Source of the DNA: an uncultured Prevotellaceae bacterium
Lineage (GTDB): Bacteria > Bacteroidota > Bacteroidia > Bacteroidales > Bacteroidaceae
Assembly: GCA_900318995.1 (NCBI GenBank)
Contig: ONMR01000003.1
Span: 1 to 64,000, forward strand
Length of the DNA: 64,000 nucleotides
Reading direction: 5' to 3'
Below, in pieces: positions 38,101-45,198 of this stretch (the first letter of the stretch is position 1; each line of letters starts with the position of its first letter). The translations under genes were made by a program, and so were the position numbers. The notes under the pieces are model-generated. The model was not told the DNA's origin, did not search any database, and saw only the letters and a list, made by a program, of their open reading frames with translations.

Positions 38101-38935
38101 CTCCAACAGACAAGGTGATTTCTGATTCCTTAAGACTGAAATGTGAAATGCTGATGGTGTTAGCTGGAGTTTCACCCGAATATACCGGACGGATCAGTTC
38201 TCCATAATAGCGTCCCTCAGGATATATTTCATAATAGTCCTCAGCAAAGTCCAGACCTAGTGCGTGCCCGTGATTATTAAAATCAAGTGAGCTGGAAAGA
38301 TAGCTGTTGCATGAAACATCATTTTCATCCTGATTCATGTATCCGCCGGATATAAGGAATATACTGTTCCCGTTGGGACCGGTTACGGTGTATCCTGTTA
38401 CGCCGTTTTCAAATACGGTCCACTCCCAATAGCAACGATTCACCAGTTCATTCAGCTCCTCTATAGTAGGCATTCGCCATTCTCTGCCCCAGTTTGCCCG
38501 TGCGGCATCATCCTCCATGTCAAGCCTGTACTTATAATCGACCGGACCACATTTACTGAATAGATTGTATTTGGTGACACCATTCAATATGTCCGGATTG
38601 TAGAACTTGTAATTCTTATTTGTATATGTATCTTTCGGACGGATCTCACCGTATGCAAAATAGTTACCGGTCTCATAAGGACTGGTTGCACCAACATTGC
38701 AGTCTGCCCACATTACGCTAAGGCCAAGATCGACGTATCTGACACTGGCAGGAGCCTCATTTTCAAGTACAAAACGGATGCTGTCAACATCATTTACAGG
38801 AAGCTTTAGCGTTTTCCCGTCTTTCTGGTACACGTTAATGTAATATGATTGCGCAGAAACAGGAAATACTGCGGCCAATAACAGCAACAGAGCTGTTAAT
38901 CTCTTAAGTATCGGCATTGATGGAATTGTTTTCAT
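35144..38935 (-). CDS. Giant secreted FISUMP/Ig-like/SusD fusion protein
   Basis: 1263 residues. Signal peptide 1-~29 (LLLLAAVFPVSAQS, no lipobox); short DGKTLKLPVNDVDSIRF segment; FISUMP-like domain (~66-250, YVDLGLSVMWADCNVGA); Ig-like stretch (~256-345); second FISUMP-like domain (~350-535, AVDLGLSVNWATCNLGA); Ig-like BID_2-type domain (~540-630, VASVDENGTVTT); RagB/SusD domain (~632-1105, YAPLIMWQTLYGEITAANNV; LALRAFAYWNLAQLYQFNY; RRIELWGEGLSWFDIMRLG); unassigned C-terminal domain (~1107-1263). SusD proteins bind glycans with a SusC porin and are normally ~550-residue lipoproteins. Here the SusD part has no lipid anchor of its own and no SusC gene lies in the window. Overlaps the upstream gene by four bases (ATGA). 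Confidence 0.85.
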   Translation of the reverse strand: MKTIPSMPILKRLTALLLLLAAVFPVSAQSYYINVYQKDGKTLKLPVNDVDSIRFVLENEAPASVRYVDLGLSVMWADCNVGATSPYETGNYFAYGEIRPKDTYTNKNYKFYNPDILNGVTKYNLFSKCGPVDYKYRLDMEDDAARANWGREWRMPTIEELNELVNRCYWEWTVFENGVTGYTVTGPNGNSIFLISGGYMNQDENDVSCNSYLSSSLDFNNHGHALGLDFAEDYYEIYPEGRYYGELIRPVYSGETPANTISISHFSLKESEITLSVGDRYQLHFDMDSLPVSPLLFAKANNSLMAYSDGTIIAYAPGTTTIEANLGEYISQCVVTVLEPQIVAEAVDLGLSVNWATCNLGAESPEKDGYYYAWGETQPKKDYILGSYKWYDPQSDSYTKYITDSQFGNVDGKTVLDAEDDAVREYWGGSWRMPSSLEFQELINLCHWELTTINGVEGYKISSQVEGYENNWIFVPITGCKVGTTFFEDEEGYYWTNTVNNDDQTMADYLYLDRGYMSVWHYYRYQGRSIRAVTPSDTWNGITSIKFDNDTIAVPTVGKTTIGVSLLSGNTDYSFMGGIIWSSDNPDVASVDENGTVTTSDRTGIANITASINGLEATCVVVVTEKTAMMKADEVLALTKAFAPVSGSRHDDMGYPSVMMFTDANGMDVVQKDNGYNWFGTSLELQDRNNAYYAPLIMWQTLYGEITAANNVIKEIDTNSADASEQFALAQMLALRAFAYWNLAQLYQFNYAGNENKPCVPLITEVNADDAIANGCPRATVAEVYTQIMNDLNNAIGILGSAKKLGLSRPDKAHVDLSVAYGLRARVNLTMGEWRAAAADAQSAIDESSARPSSMIEASRPAFWTANEPDWMWGIIINEDDDVVQTGLVNYPSHMGSFNYGYNQYNGGRRINKALYNSISSTDVRKGWWLDADYYSANLNDEQLNYIWQNGFEPYTQVKFAPYDNVLGTDINANDVPLMRIEEMYLILAEGKAMSGSTAQAKSVLESFIRSYRDSAYVCPDVAGTELQDEIWRQRRIELWGEGLSWFDIMRLGKDLDRRGAGYPDSHNVFNVPAGSDILLWTIPARVIESNPLISEDDNNPKADAPEPVDDFGSGITMNMMTGSYMMIYHSYFDNNTNPDSRDTLFCSIELGQSNTLIIKDLLFEGSEIVARFDASDGTLSISDWQYLGRNSTYEFYFTTVDINSITFICSPDGSAVAFFPDDGSIDSMMGIYAMKDGEKAGFYDASYGNVYLEPYGDFQPGN

Positions 38936-39399
38936 TTCTTCAATATTTTAATGTTTATACTTTGAGCACTTACAATGTATACGCCTTCCGGAAGGTCGGC
39001 TATGCTGAATTTTACAGAGCCTTCACTATCGGTGGTGAAAGATTGCAGGACTTTGCCGTCGGATGCTACCAGACGTACTGTGATATCGGGCTTGGCACCG
39101 GTAAGATACACGATGTACTCATCAAGCGTTATTGATGCATTCTGTACATCTTTCTTAATCTGCTCTACCGCGGTAGCCTTATCATTAAATGTGACCTTGT
39201 CAATCGCCGACATCTGGCACCGGACCTCGGCCCCGGATGATGTGACGACGATTTCACTGTCCGTGAAAGTGACCACAGGTTTTTCATCGAACCCGAAACT
39301 GCATTTCTGTCCGTCTTTCAGATGGACCGTCAATGTGTTCTGGGCGGTTACCTGCATGATGGCGAATAATAACGTAAAAATGAACAAGAACCTTTTCAT
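38932..39399 (-). CDS. Small secreted protein with T9SS-type-A-like C-terminal domain
   Basis: 155 residues from the ATG at 39399 (MKRFLFIFTLLFAIMQVTAQ, signal peptide). The middle (LTVHLKDGQKCSFGF ... MSAIDKVTF) resembles the short segment at the start of its downstream neighbour. The C-terminal ~70 residues (DEYIVYLTGAKPDITVRL ... LPEGVYIVSAQSINIKIL) look like a Por secretion system sorting domain, but without known cargo beside it. First gene of the operon with the giant fusion; translation is coupled through ATGA. May be a carrier or surface partner for it; function unknown. Confidence 0.7.
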   Translation of the reverse strand: MKRFLFIFTLLFAIMQVTAQNTLTVHLKDGQKCSFGFDEKPVVTFTDSEIVVTSSGAEVRCQMSAIDKVTFNDKATAVEQIKKDVQNASITLDEYIVYLTGAKPDITVRLVASDGKVLQSFTTDSEGSVKFSIADLPEGVYIVSAQSINIKILKK

Positions 39400-39438
39400 A
39401 TGATTTATTTGAAGAAAGTTAAAGACGATGTAGGCCTC

Positions 39439-39469
39439 CAAAGATATGGTTTATTTTTTATAATGCAAA
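39439..39469 (-). promoter_or_regulatory. Canonical Bacteroidetes promoter of the FISUMP-SusD operon
   Basis: On the minus strand TTTG (39469-39466), exactly 19 bases, then TATCTTTG (39446-39439), a full match to the Bacteroides TTTG-N19-TAnnTTTG promoter. Predicted start is near 39432, a ~33-base leader. Confidence 0.8.
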
Positions 39470-39487
39470 TAATCAGTTAGTTTCATC

Positions 39488-39526
39488 ACAAAAAAAAGAT
39501 GACGGCCAGTCAAGACCGTCATCTTT
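39488..39526 (-). terminator. Intrinsic terminator of the carboxyltransferase gene
   Basis: Stem AAAGATGACGG / CCGTCATCTTT with a 10-base loop; on the minus strand it is followed by a run of T (A-run at 39488-39497 on the plus strand). It is 21 bases past the stop of the 39547-41331 gene. Confidence 0.88.
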
Positions 39527-39546
39527 ATTAAAACATAATTATCGGA

Positions 39547-41331
39547 TTATTTCTCAATCCAACCGATAACCTCGCCCTTGGTTACGAGTGAGCCGTGCTC
39601 TTTCTCGACGGCTGCAAGATGGCAGTCGTAGGGTGCGGTGGCATTGTCGATGAATGAGTTGCCGCTGGCCTGGATACCAACCATCCAGTCTCCCTTCTTG
39701 TACTGCTTGCCGAAAGGCGGGTTTGTGGATTGGTCCATATAGTCCAGATCCCAGATTACGCGGCCGCTGACTGCTGCCTCGATAGGCTCGGCATCGGGAT
39801 GCAGGATAGCACGCTTGTCGGCTGCTGTGAAGTGCTTTACGGGAGCGCCTGCTGCGCCACCGTTCTGCTTCTTCTCCATACGCTCCAACAGATCCTTGTT
39901 GAACTGGTCCTTGGCCTGGCCGCTCTTGTACTCGCGGTACTGTTTCTCGTGCATGGCGAACTCAAAGAGTTCCTCATCATCCTGACCGCGGTCCCAGCCG
40001 TTCTCCTGCATCTCCTTTTCAAAGCGCGGGAGTTCGTTGGGGTAGAGAACCTGAGGATCGTCGGTATAAAACTCAAATCCTTTCTCTTTGGCAATCTCCA
40101 CAATCTCAGGGGCCAGCTCACCGGGCAGCTTACCTGATTTGCCCAAAACCATACCCCACATGGCGGGATCCATACGGGTAAAAGGCTTCTCGTCCATGGA
40201 TTTGCTGTAGAGGTTCATCAGAGCGGCGTTCTTTACGTACTGGCTGAACGGTGTAACCAGACAGGGAGTGCCCAGCATAGGCCATATGCGCTGTACCTCG
40301 TCAAAGAGCTCAACCAGAAGCTCATCCTCACTGAGCTCTTTCTCACCCTTCTTCTTGAGGTTGGCGTTGATGGCGGCGTGCATGCCCTTAAGATCGGCCA
40401 TGAGTGATCCCATCATACCGCCGGGCAGGCCGCAACCTACCAGCAGTGAACTCATAAGTGAGTTCTTGGGGTCGATCCAGTAACCCAGGAAATCATCCAT
40501 GAAGCTCTGGGTGAGGCTGCGGGCCTCCATGTAAGCCTTCATGTTGATGTCCTTGACCAGGAATCCGGCATCCTTTAGCATAGCCTGAATGGTTATTACA
40601 TCGGGATGGACCTTACCCCATGACAGGGGCTCCATGGCTACGTCCAGAACGTCACCGCCGGCTTTGGCAACCTCAAGCATGGAGGCAACTGCAAAACCGG
40701 GACCGTTATGGCCGTGGTACTGTATTATGATATCGGGATGTTTCTCCTTGATGGCGCGTACGATTGTGCCCAGCATGGCGGGACGGCCTATGCCGGCCAT
40801 GTCCTTAAGGCATATCTCCTGTGCGCCGCCCTCAATGAGCTGCTCGGCCAGGTTGATGTAGTACTCGGCGTTGTGCACCTTTGAGTAGGTGATACACATG
40901 GTAGCCTGAGCGGTCATGCCTGCCTCCTTGGCCCATTTGATTGAGGGTATTATGTTGCGCGGATCGTTAAGACCGCAGAATATACGTGTTATATCAACGC
41001 CCTGAGCGTGCTTTACCTTATACATGAGCTGACGTACATCGGCCGGAACGGGGTTCATGCGCAGTGCGTTCAGACCACGGTCAAGCATATGGGTCTTGAT
41101 GCCTACCTCGTTGAAAGGCTTGGTGAATGTGCGGACTGCCTGGTTGGGATTCTCTCCGTAAAGTAGGTTGACCTGCTCCATGGCACCGCCGTTGGTCTCA
41201 ACGCGGTCAAAGCAGCCCATATCTATGATTACCGGAGCAATCTTGGCCAGCTGGTCCTTACGGGGCACATACTTGCCTGATGACTGCCACATGTCACGGT
41301 ACACAAGACTGAATTGGATCTCTTTTTTCAT
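39547..41331 (-). CDS. Oxaloacetate decarboxylase/pyruvate carboxylase subunit B-like carboxyltransferase with degenerate biotinyl domain
   Basis: 594 residues. Residues 1-~480 are a TIM-barrel carboxyltransferase of the OadA/PycB family: YRDMWQSSGKYVPRKDQL, catalytic Lys in EICLKDMAGIGRP, metal-binding His pair in YHGHNGPG, CGLPGGMMGSLMADLK. The canonical RD-x-HQS is RDMWQS here. Residues ~520-594 align as a biotin-attachment domain (AVSGRVIWDL ... YKKGDWMVGIQASGNSF ... KGEVIGWIE), but the M-K-M site is replaced by ASGN, so it cannot be biotinylated there. It would need a carrier in trans. Transfers CO2 between biotin and pyruvate/oxaloacetate in known relatives. 21 bases downstream of the SDR gene, possibly same operon. 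Confidence 0.85.
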   Translation of the reverse strand: MKKEIQFSLVYRDMWQSSGKYVPRKDQLAKIAPVIIDMGCFDRVETNGGAMEQVNLLYGENPNQAVRTFTKPFNEVGIKTHMLDRGLNALRMNPVPADVRQLMYKVKHAQGVDITRIFCGLNDPRNIIPSIKWAKEAGMTAQATMCITYSKVHNAEYYINLAEQLIEGGAQEICLKDMAGIGRPAMLGTIVRAIKEKHPDIIIQYHGHNGPGFAVASMLEVAKAGGDVLDVAMEPLSWGKVHPDVITIQAMLKDAGFLVKDINMKAYMEARSLTQSFMDDFLGYWIDPKNSLMSSLLVGCGLPGGMMGSLMADLKGMHAAINANLKKKGEKELSEDELLVELFDEVQRIWPMLGTPCLVTPFSQYVKNAALMNLYSKSMDEKPFTRMDPAMWGMVLGKSGKLPGELAPEIVEIAKEKGFEFYTDDPQVLYPNELPRFEKEMQENGWDRGQDDEELFEFAMHEKQYREYKSGQAKDQFNKDLLERMEKKQNGGAAGAPVKHFTAADKRAILHPDAEPIEAAVSGRVIWDLDYMDQSTNPPFGKQYKKGDWMVGIQASGNSFIDNATAPYDCHLAAVEKEHGSLVTKGEVIGWIEK

Positions 41332-41352
41332 GTTTATATGTGTTTTTGTTAT

Positions 41353-42153
41353 TTACATCGGATTAATGGAACGGGCTATCTTGGCGCAGAGTCCGGGGAA
41401 GAACCTTTTGATGTAGACCATCAGGAGTTCCTTTCGGCCAACAAGGACCTCGCGCTTTTTACGGTACACCGCCTTGACGATCTTGCGTGCGGCCTGATCG
41501 GGGGTGCATCCTCCGGCCTGACCGGCATCCATCTTGGCGTGCTGCTTTCCGTCTTTTTCCAGTGCGTAGAAAGATATGCGTGTCTGGACGCGACCGGGGC
41601 ATACTATTGTTACGCGGATGTTATCCTTGTAATACTCGGCCTGGACGGTCTCAAAGAATCCGTACAGGGCGTGCTTGGATGAACTGTATGCGCAACGCAG
41701 CGGGAATCCGAACCGTCCGTTGATGCTGGTGGTCACCATCAGCTGGCCGCCGCCGTTCTCTATCATCTTGGGCAGTATCACCTTGGTCATGATAACGGGT
41801 GCGAACCAGTTAATGTCCATGACCTTGTTGATTACACGCATCTCGGTCTCACAGGTGGTTCCGCGCTGGCTTATGCCGGCGTTGTTGTAGAACACGTCTA
41901 TGTGTCCGAAAACCTGCCATGCCTGCTCGGCAAGCTCTGCAACCTCATCCTTGCGGGAGAGATCGAAGGGCAGGGGCTTGGCATCGGGGGCACCCAACTC
42001 CTTGCAGTGTGCAGCTACCTTTTCCAAGAGGTCGGCCTCAAGTGCAGTGAGTATAAGTTTAGCGCCTTCACGTGCAAACTCATATGCGGTTGCCTCACCT
42101 ATGCCCGATGACGAACCGGTAATCCAGACTACCTTATCCTTGAACCTGTTCAT
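41353..42153 (-). CDS. Short-chain dehydrogenase/reductase
   Basis: 266 residues. NADP(H)-binding VVWITGSSSGIGEATAYEF, YNNAGISQRG, and the catalytic Ser-Tyr-Lys set (TSINGRFGFPLRCAYSSSKHAL). The C-terminal YIKRFFPGLCAKIARS is hydrophobic and basic, like membrane-associated SDRs acting on lipid substrates (DHRS7 and ketosphinganine reductase types). Start overlaps the stop of the threonine-synthase-like gene by four bases. Likely reduces a ketone made by the pathway encoded upstream. Confidence 0.88.
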   Translation of the reverse strand: MNRFKDKVVWITGSSSGIGEATAYEFAREGAKLILTALEADLLEKVAAHCKELGAPDAKPLPFDLSRKDEVAELAEQAWQVFGHIDVFYNNAGISQRGTTCETEMRVINKVMDINWFAPVIMTKVILPKMIENGGGQLMVTTSINGRFGFPLRCAYSSSKHALYGFFETVQAEYYKDNIRVTIVCPGRVQTRISFYALEKDGKQHAKMDAGQAGGCTPDQAARKIVKAVYRKKREVLVGRKELLMVYIKRFFPGLCAKIARSINPM

Positions 42154-43373
42154 TTGCAGTTGTCTATAGCTTCTTTAAACCAGAGAGCGCGGTTACAGCC
42201 CTCCCCGGTGTTGAGCAGAACCAGATCGCCGCTCTTGAGTTTGTTCTCCTCAAGTGCCTTGAAGAATCCTGCTATGCAAACCATCGATGCAGGTCCCATG
42301 TAGATGCCCTGATTGTCCTTGACCATACGGCCGAAACGCTCAAGACCCTCTTCTTTAACGCGCAGGAAACAACCTCCGCTGTTCTTTACAATTGGTCCTA
42401 CAAGCGGGTACATTCCGGGGGTTCCTGCGGTAAGTATGGAAATCCTGGTCTGCGGAACCACAGTGGGGAAGTGCTTGTTCCAGCCCTGAGGGAATCCGTT
42501 TCTGATGGCCCATTCCCAGGCCTGGACCATGGGATCGCAGGTATCCTGCTGAACCAGCAGCATACGCGGCATCTTGAACTGGGGGTATGCATCGGCTATC
42601 TCACGCATTCCTTTCTCGAATGCTATGGGACTTGTGCCGCCTGCAACAGCCTGCATATAGACATCCGGGATCCGACCCAACTGGCGCATGCACTCAAATA
42701 CAAGTGTCTTCTTGGCCTCTACGCGAATGGGGTCGATGTTACCGGCCGATATCATCACGCTCTGGTTCTTGTGGAAATCGGCTGCCTCGGCCTTGGCCTG
42801 ACCGTAACCGCCCTCAGAAACCTGTAGGTTCTGACCGGTAGCGCGGATGGCCTGCTGGGTCTCGGGGTACATATCGTGCGGGGCGAATATATCAAACTTT
42901 ACTCCTGCCTTGGCCAGATATGTAGCGTATGCTGTGGCGGCATTACCTGTGGATGCCAGACAATACTCCTTTACGCCGTGCTTTTTGAACAGTGTGGCTG
43001 CCAGTGATGCGGCAATATCCTTGAATGTGCCACTGCCTCCGTTGAGGTCATTGCGGGCTACCACAACCTTGCAGTCTATCCCGTAATGGTCCTTGGCGTA
43101 ACGGCTCAGGAATTCCCACTCCTCAATGGGTACTGCGCCCTCACTGCAACTGACCTGCTCATCGGCCTCATCAAGAGGCAGGAACGGCAGGTAGTGGTAG
43201 AGGCTGCTAACATTCTGACCCGGCTTGCAGAGTTCATCCAGCTGACGGTAATCGGTAGTATAGGTTACCTCTGCGTGATTGCTTCCGCACTCACACAGTT
43301 GGTTCTGACTGAACCATGCGGCAAAATCTCCTATAACCTTGCCGCACTTCCTGCAGACAAGCTGATATTTCAT
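42150..43373 (-). CDS. Threonine-synthase-like PLP enzyme with N-terminal zinc-ribbon-like segment
   Basis: 407 residues of the fold-type II PLP family. N-terminus has C-x2-C (CRKCGKVIGDF) and C-x-C (NQLCECGSN), then the PLP lysine in GGSGTFKDIAASLAA (threonine synthase: SFKD) and the phosphate-binding STGNAATAYATYLAK. The middle and C-terminus are related to ThrC. Not next to homoserine or threonine genes; instead it is coupled on both sides (4-base ATGA overlaps) to an alpha-oxoamine synthase and an SDR. Could make or supply an amino acid for that enzyme; the exact reaction is unknown. Confidence 0.82.
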   Translation of the reverse strand: MKYQLVCRKCGKVIGDFAAWFSQNQLCECGSNHAEVTYTTDYRQLDELCKPGQNVSSLYHYLPFLPLDEADEQVSCSEGAVPIEEWEFLSRYAKDHYGIDCKVVVARNDLNGGSGTFKDIAASLAATLFKKHGVKEYCLASTGNAATAYATYLAKAGVKFDIFAPHDMYPETQQAIRATGQNLQVSEGGYGQAKAEAADFHKNQSVMISAGNIDPIRVEAKKTLVFECMRQLGRIPDVYMQAVAGGTSPIAFEKGMREIADAYPQFKMPRMLLVQQDTCDPMVQAWEWAIRNGFPQGWNKHFPTVVPQTRISILTAGTPGMYPLVGPIVKNSGGCFLRVKEEGLERFGRMVKDNQGIYMGPASMVCIAGFFKALEENKLKSGDLVLLNTGEGCNRALWFKEAIDNCK

Positions 43374-44647
43374 CCTCTCTTGATTTGAGCTCTCTTGAAT
43401 ACGTTCATATCCTGGATGGGACCCTCATAGTAACCGGCCTTGAGTTTCTTCTGGACATCCTTGAAGACCTCGATGGTGCGCTTGACATGATCAAGTGTAT
43501 GTGATGCGGTCGGGATGATACGCAGCATGAGCTGACCCTTCGGGATAACGGGATATGTAACGATTGAGCAGAATATTCCGTAGTTCTCACGCAGGTCAAC
43601 AACCACATTGGTGCCCTCGTTGATGCCACCCTCAAAGAATACGGGAGTTACAGGTGACTCGGTTACGCCGATGTTGAAGCCTTCGGCCTTGAGTCCGCCC
43701 TGCAGAGCGTTTACAACCTCCCACAGATGCTCGCGGAACTCGGGGTGAGCCTTGATCAGGTCAAGACGCTTCTGGTTACCGATAACCAGCGGCAGCGGCA
43801 GTGACTTGGCGTAGATCTGTGAACGCATATTGCACTTGAGGTGGTCGATGATCTCTGGCTCTGAGCTTACTACGCCGCCGATTGATGCCATACTCTTGGC
43901 GAATGCGTCGAATATTACATCAATCTGGTCGATAACGCCGTAATGCTCGGCGGTACCGCGACCGTGGGCACCCATTGTTCCAAAACCGTGTGCATCGTCG
44001 ATAAGTATGCGGAACGGATATTTCTTCTTGAACTCTACGATGTCAGCAAGGTGACCCAGGTCACCGGCCATGCCGAACACGCCCTCGGTGATTACCAGCA
44101 CGCCGCCGCCCTGCTCGTCGGCCAGCTTGCAGGCGTGGTTAAGCTGCTTCTCCAGGCTCTCCATGTTGTTGTGCTGGAAAGCAAAGCGCTTGGCAAGGCT
44201 CAGACGCATACCGTCCAGTATGCAGGCGTGGCTCTCGGAGTCGTAAACGATTACGTCCTTACGGCTGGTCAGCACGTCTATGATTGAGATCATGCCCTGA
44301 TAGCCGAAGTTGAGGCAGAGACCTGCCTTCTTGCCTACGAACTCTGAGAAATCGTTCTCGAACTTGATGTGATAATCAGTATTTCCTGACATCATGCGGG
44401 CGCCCATAGGTGCACCAAGACCGAACTTTGCTGCAGCTTCGGCATCGGCTTTCCTTACCTCGGGATGGTTGGCCAGACCAAGATAGTTGTTAAGGCTCCA
44501 GTTCAATACGGGCTTGCCGTTGAACTCCATCTCGGGACCTATCTCACCTACCAGGCGGGGGAACATAAAGTAACCGTCACCGATTCCCTGATACTGTCCG
44601 AGCGGGCCCGGAGTCTCCTTGATTCTCTCAAAAATGTCTTTAATCAT
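43370..44647 (-). CDS. Alpha-oxoamine synthase family PLP enzyme (KBL/BioF/serine palmitoyltransferase-like)
   Basis: 425 residues from the ATG at 44647 (MIKDIFERIKETPGPLGQYQ); an earlier in-frame ATG at 44698 adds a poor 17-residue extension. Hallmarks: NNYLGLANHPEV, ARMMSGNTDYHIKFE, SESHACILDGMRLS, LIDDAHGFGTMGAHGRGT, and PLP lysine in DAFAKSMASIGG. The family joins an amino acid and an acyl-CoA (or acyl-ACP) with loss of CO2 to form an alpha-amino ketone. Substrates are not readable; it differs from the Bacteroides sphingolipid serine palmitoyltransferase I recall in its N-terminus. First gene of the operon AOS, threonine-synthase-like, SDR and maybe the carboxyltransferase. Confidence 0.85.
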   Translation of the reverse strand: MIKDIFERIKETPGPLGQYQGIGDGYFMFPRLVGEIGPEMEFNGKPVLNWSLNNYLGLANHPEVRKADAEAAAKFGLGAPMGARMMSGNTDYHIKFENDFSEFVGKKAGLCLNFGYQGMISIIDVLTSRKDVIVYDSESHACILDGMRLSLAKRFAFQHNNMESLEKQLNHACKLADEQGGGVLVITEGVFGMAGDLGHLADIVEFKKKYPFRILIDDAHGFGTMGAHGRGTAEHYGVIDQIDVIFDAFAKSMASIGGVVSSEPEIIDHLKCNMRSQIYAKSLPLPLVIGNQKRLDLIKAHPEFREHLWEVVNALQGGLKAEGFNIGVTESPVTPVFFEGGINEGTNVVVDLRENYGIFCSIVTYPVIPKGQLMLRIIPTASHTLDHVKRTIEVFKDVQKKLKAGYYEGPIQDMNVFKRAQIKRG

Positions 44648-44913
44648 ACTGATAATCTTTATTTTGATGTTTGTAATTAACTTGTTTGACGCTACCATTG
44701 GATACTGGTACGCTCCTGTTCGGCGCGTCCATAAAATACTGGTACGCTTAAACTCCGCGAATTTACTAAAAACTCTGCACTCCCTATTATAAAATAAGTT
44801 ATAATTCTGCAGTATTTAAGATTTGCACGTTGCATCCGCGGGCGTTACCCCCCTGACCTTAGGGAGTCAGAACGTACGTAGGGCCATTTTCCTCCCTAAG
44901 GTGCGTTGCATCC

Positions 44914-45104
44914 GCGGGACTGACGTTGGTGGGACCAGCAGCTCCAGGCTACTCCGAGCCCATTCGGACCCTAAACGGCGAACTCGTCCTCATCGCCCCC
45001 TACGGGGTCGAACGTTCCTCGAACAAACGCCGTTCTTAACGGGATCCTCCGTGGGCTCTCCGCTTAACGCCTTCCGCTAATGGTCCCACCAACGTCAGTC
45101 CCGC
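44914..45104. repeat. 191-base element bounded by perfect 24-base inverted repeats, internally nested dyads
   Basis: Ends 44914-44937 (begins GCGGGACTGACG) and 45081-45104 are exact reverse complements over 24 bases. Inside are further paired segments: GAGCCCA/TGGGCTC (44956-44962, 45052-45058), AACGGCG/CGCCGTT (44974-44980, 45028-45034), CCCC-TAC-GGGG (44997-45007) and GTTC-CTC-GAAC (45014-45024). TCC lies directly outside both ends and could be a 3-base target duplication. Could be a MITE-like element or a structured RNA. Confidence 0.65.
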
Positions 45105-45164
45105 TCCTGCAAACGGGCACATTTGCTCGGCTTGCAGGATTTGCTGGGGATTCCGGGTGCGCGG

Positions 45165-45196
45165 CAGTACAATTGGGGTCGACCCCAATTGTACTG
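45165..45196. repeat. Perfect 32-base palindrome
   Basis: CAGTACAATTGGGGTC followed immediately by its exact reverse complement, with no spacer. It begins 2 bases beyond the stop codon of the EamA transporter gene (leftward), so in that mRNA it would form a 14-base stem with a TCGA loop. No T-run follows, so it is not a standard terminator; a protein-binding site or RNA-stabilising hairpin are alternatives. Confidence 0.8.
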
Positions 45197-45198
45197 TT

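Larger units (their letters stand above)
44648..45198. other. Non-coding region with several repeats and dyads, no gene seen
   Basis: About 550 bases with no credible gene: the frames here have no ribosome-binding site or family resemblance and run through inverted repeats. It holds a 13-base direct repeat ATACTGGTACGCT (44702-44714 and 44736-44748), a 15-base direct repeat CGTTGCATCCGCGGG (44828-44842 and 44904-44918), an 11-base dyad ACCTTAGGGAG/CTCCCTAAGGT (44856-44866 and 44892-44902), the 191-base inverted-repeat element and a 32-base palindrome. Part must carry the promoter of the alpha-oxoamine synthase operon. Confidence 0.75.
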
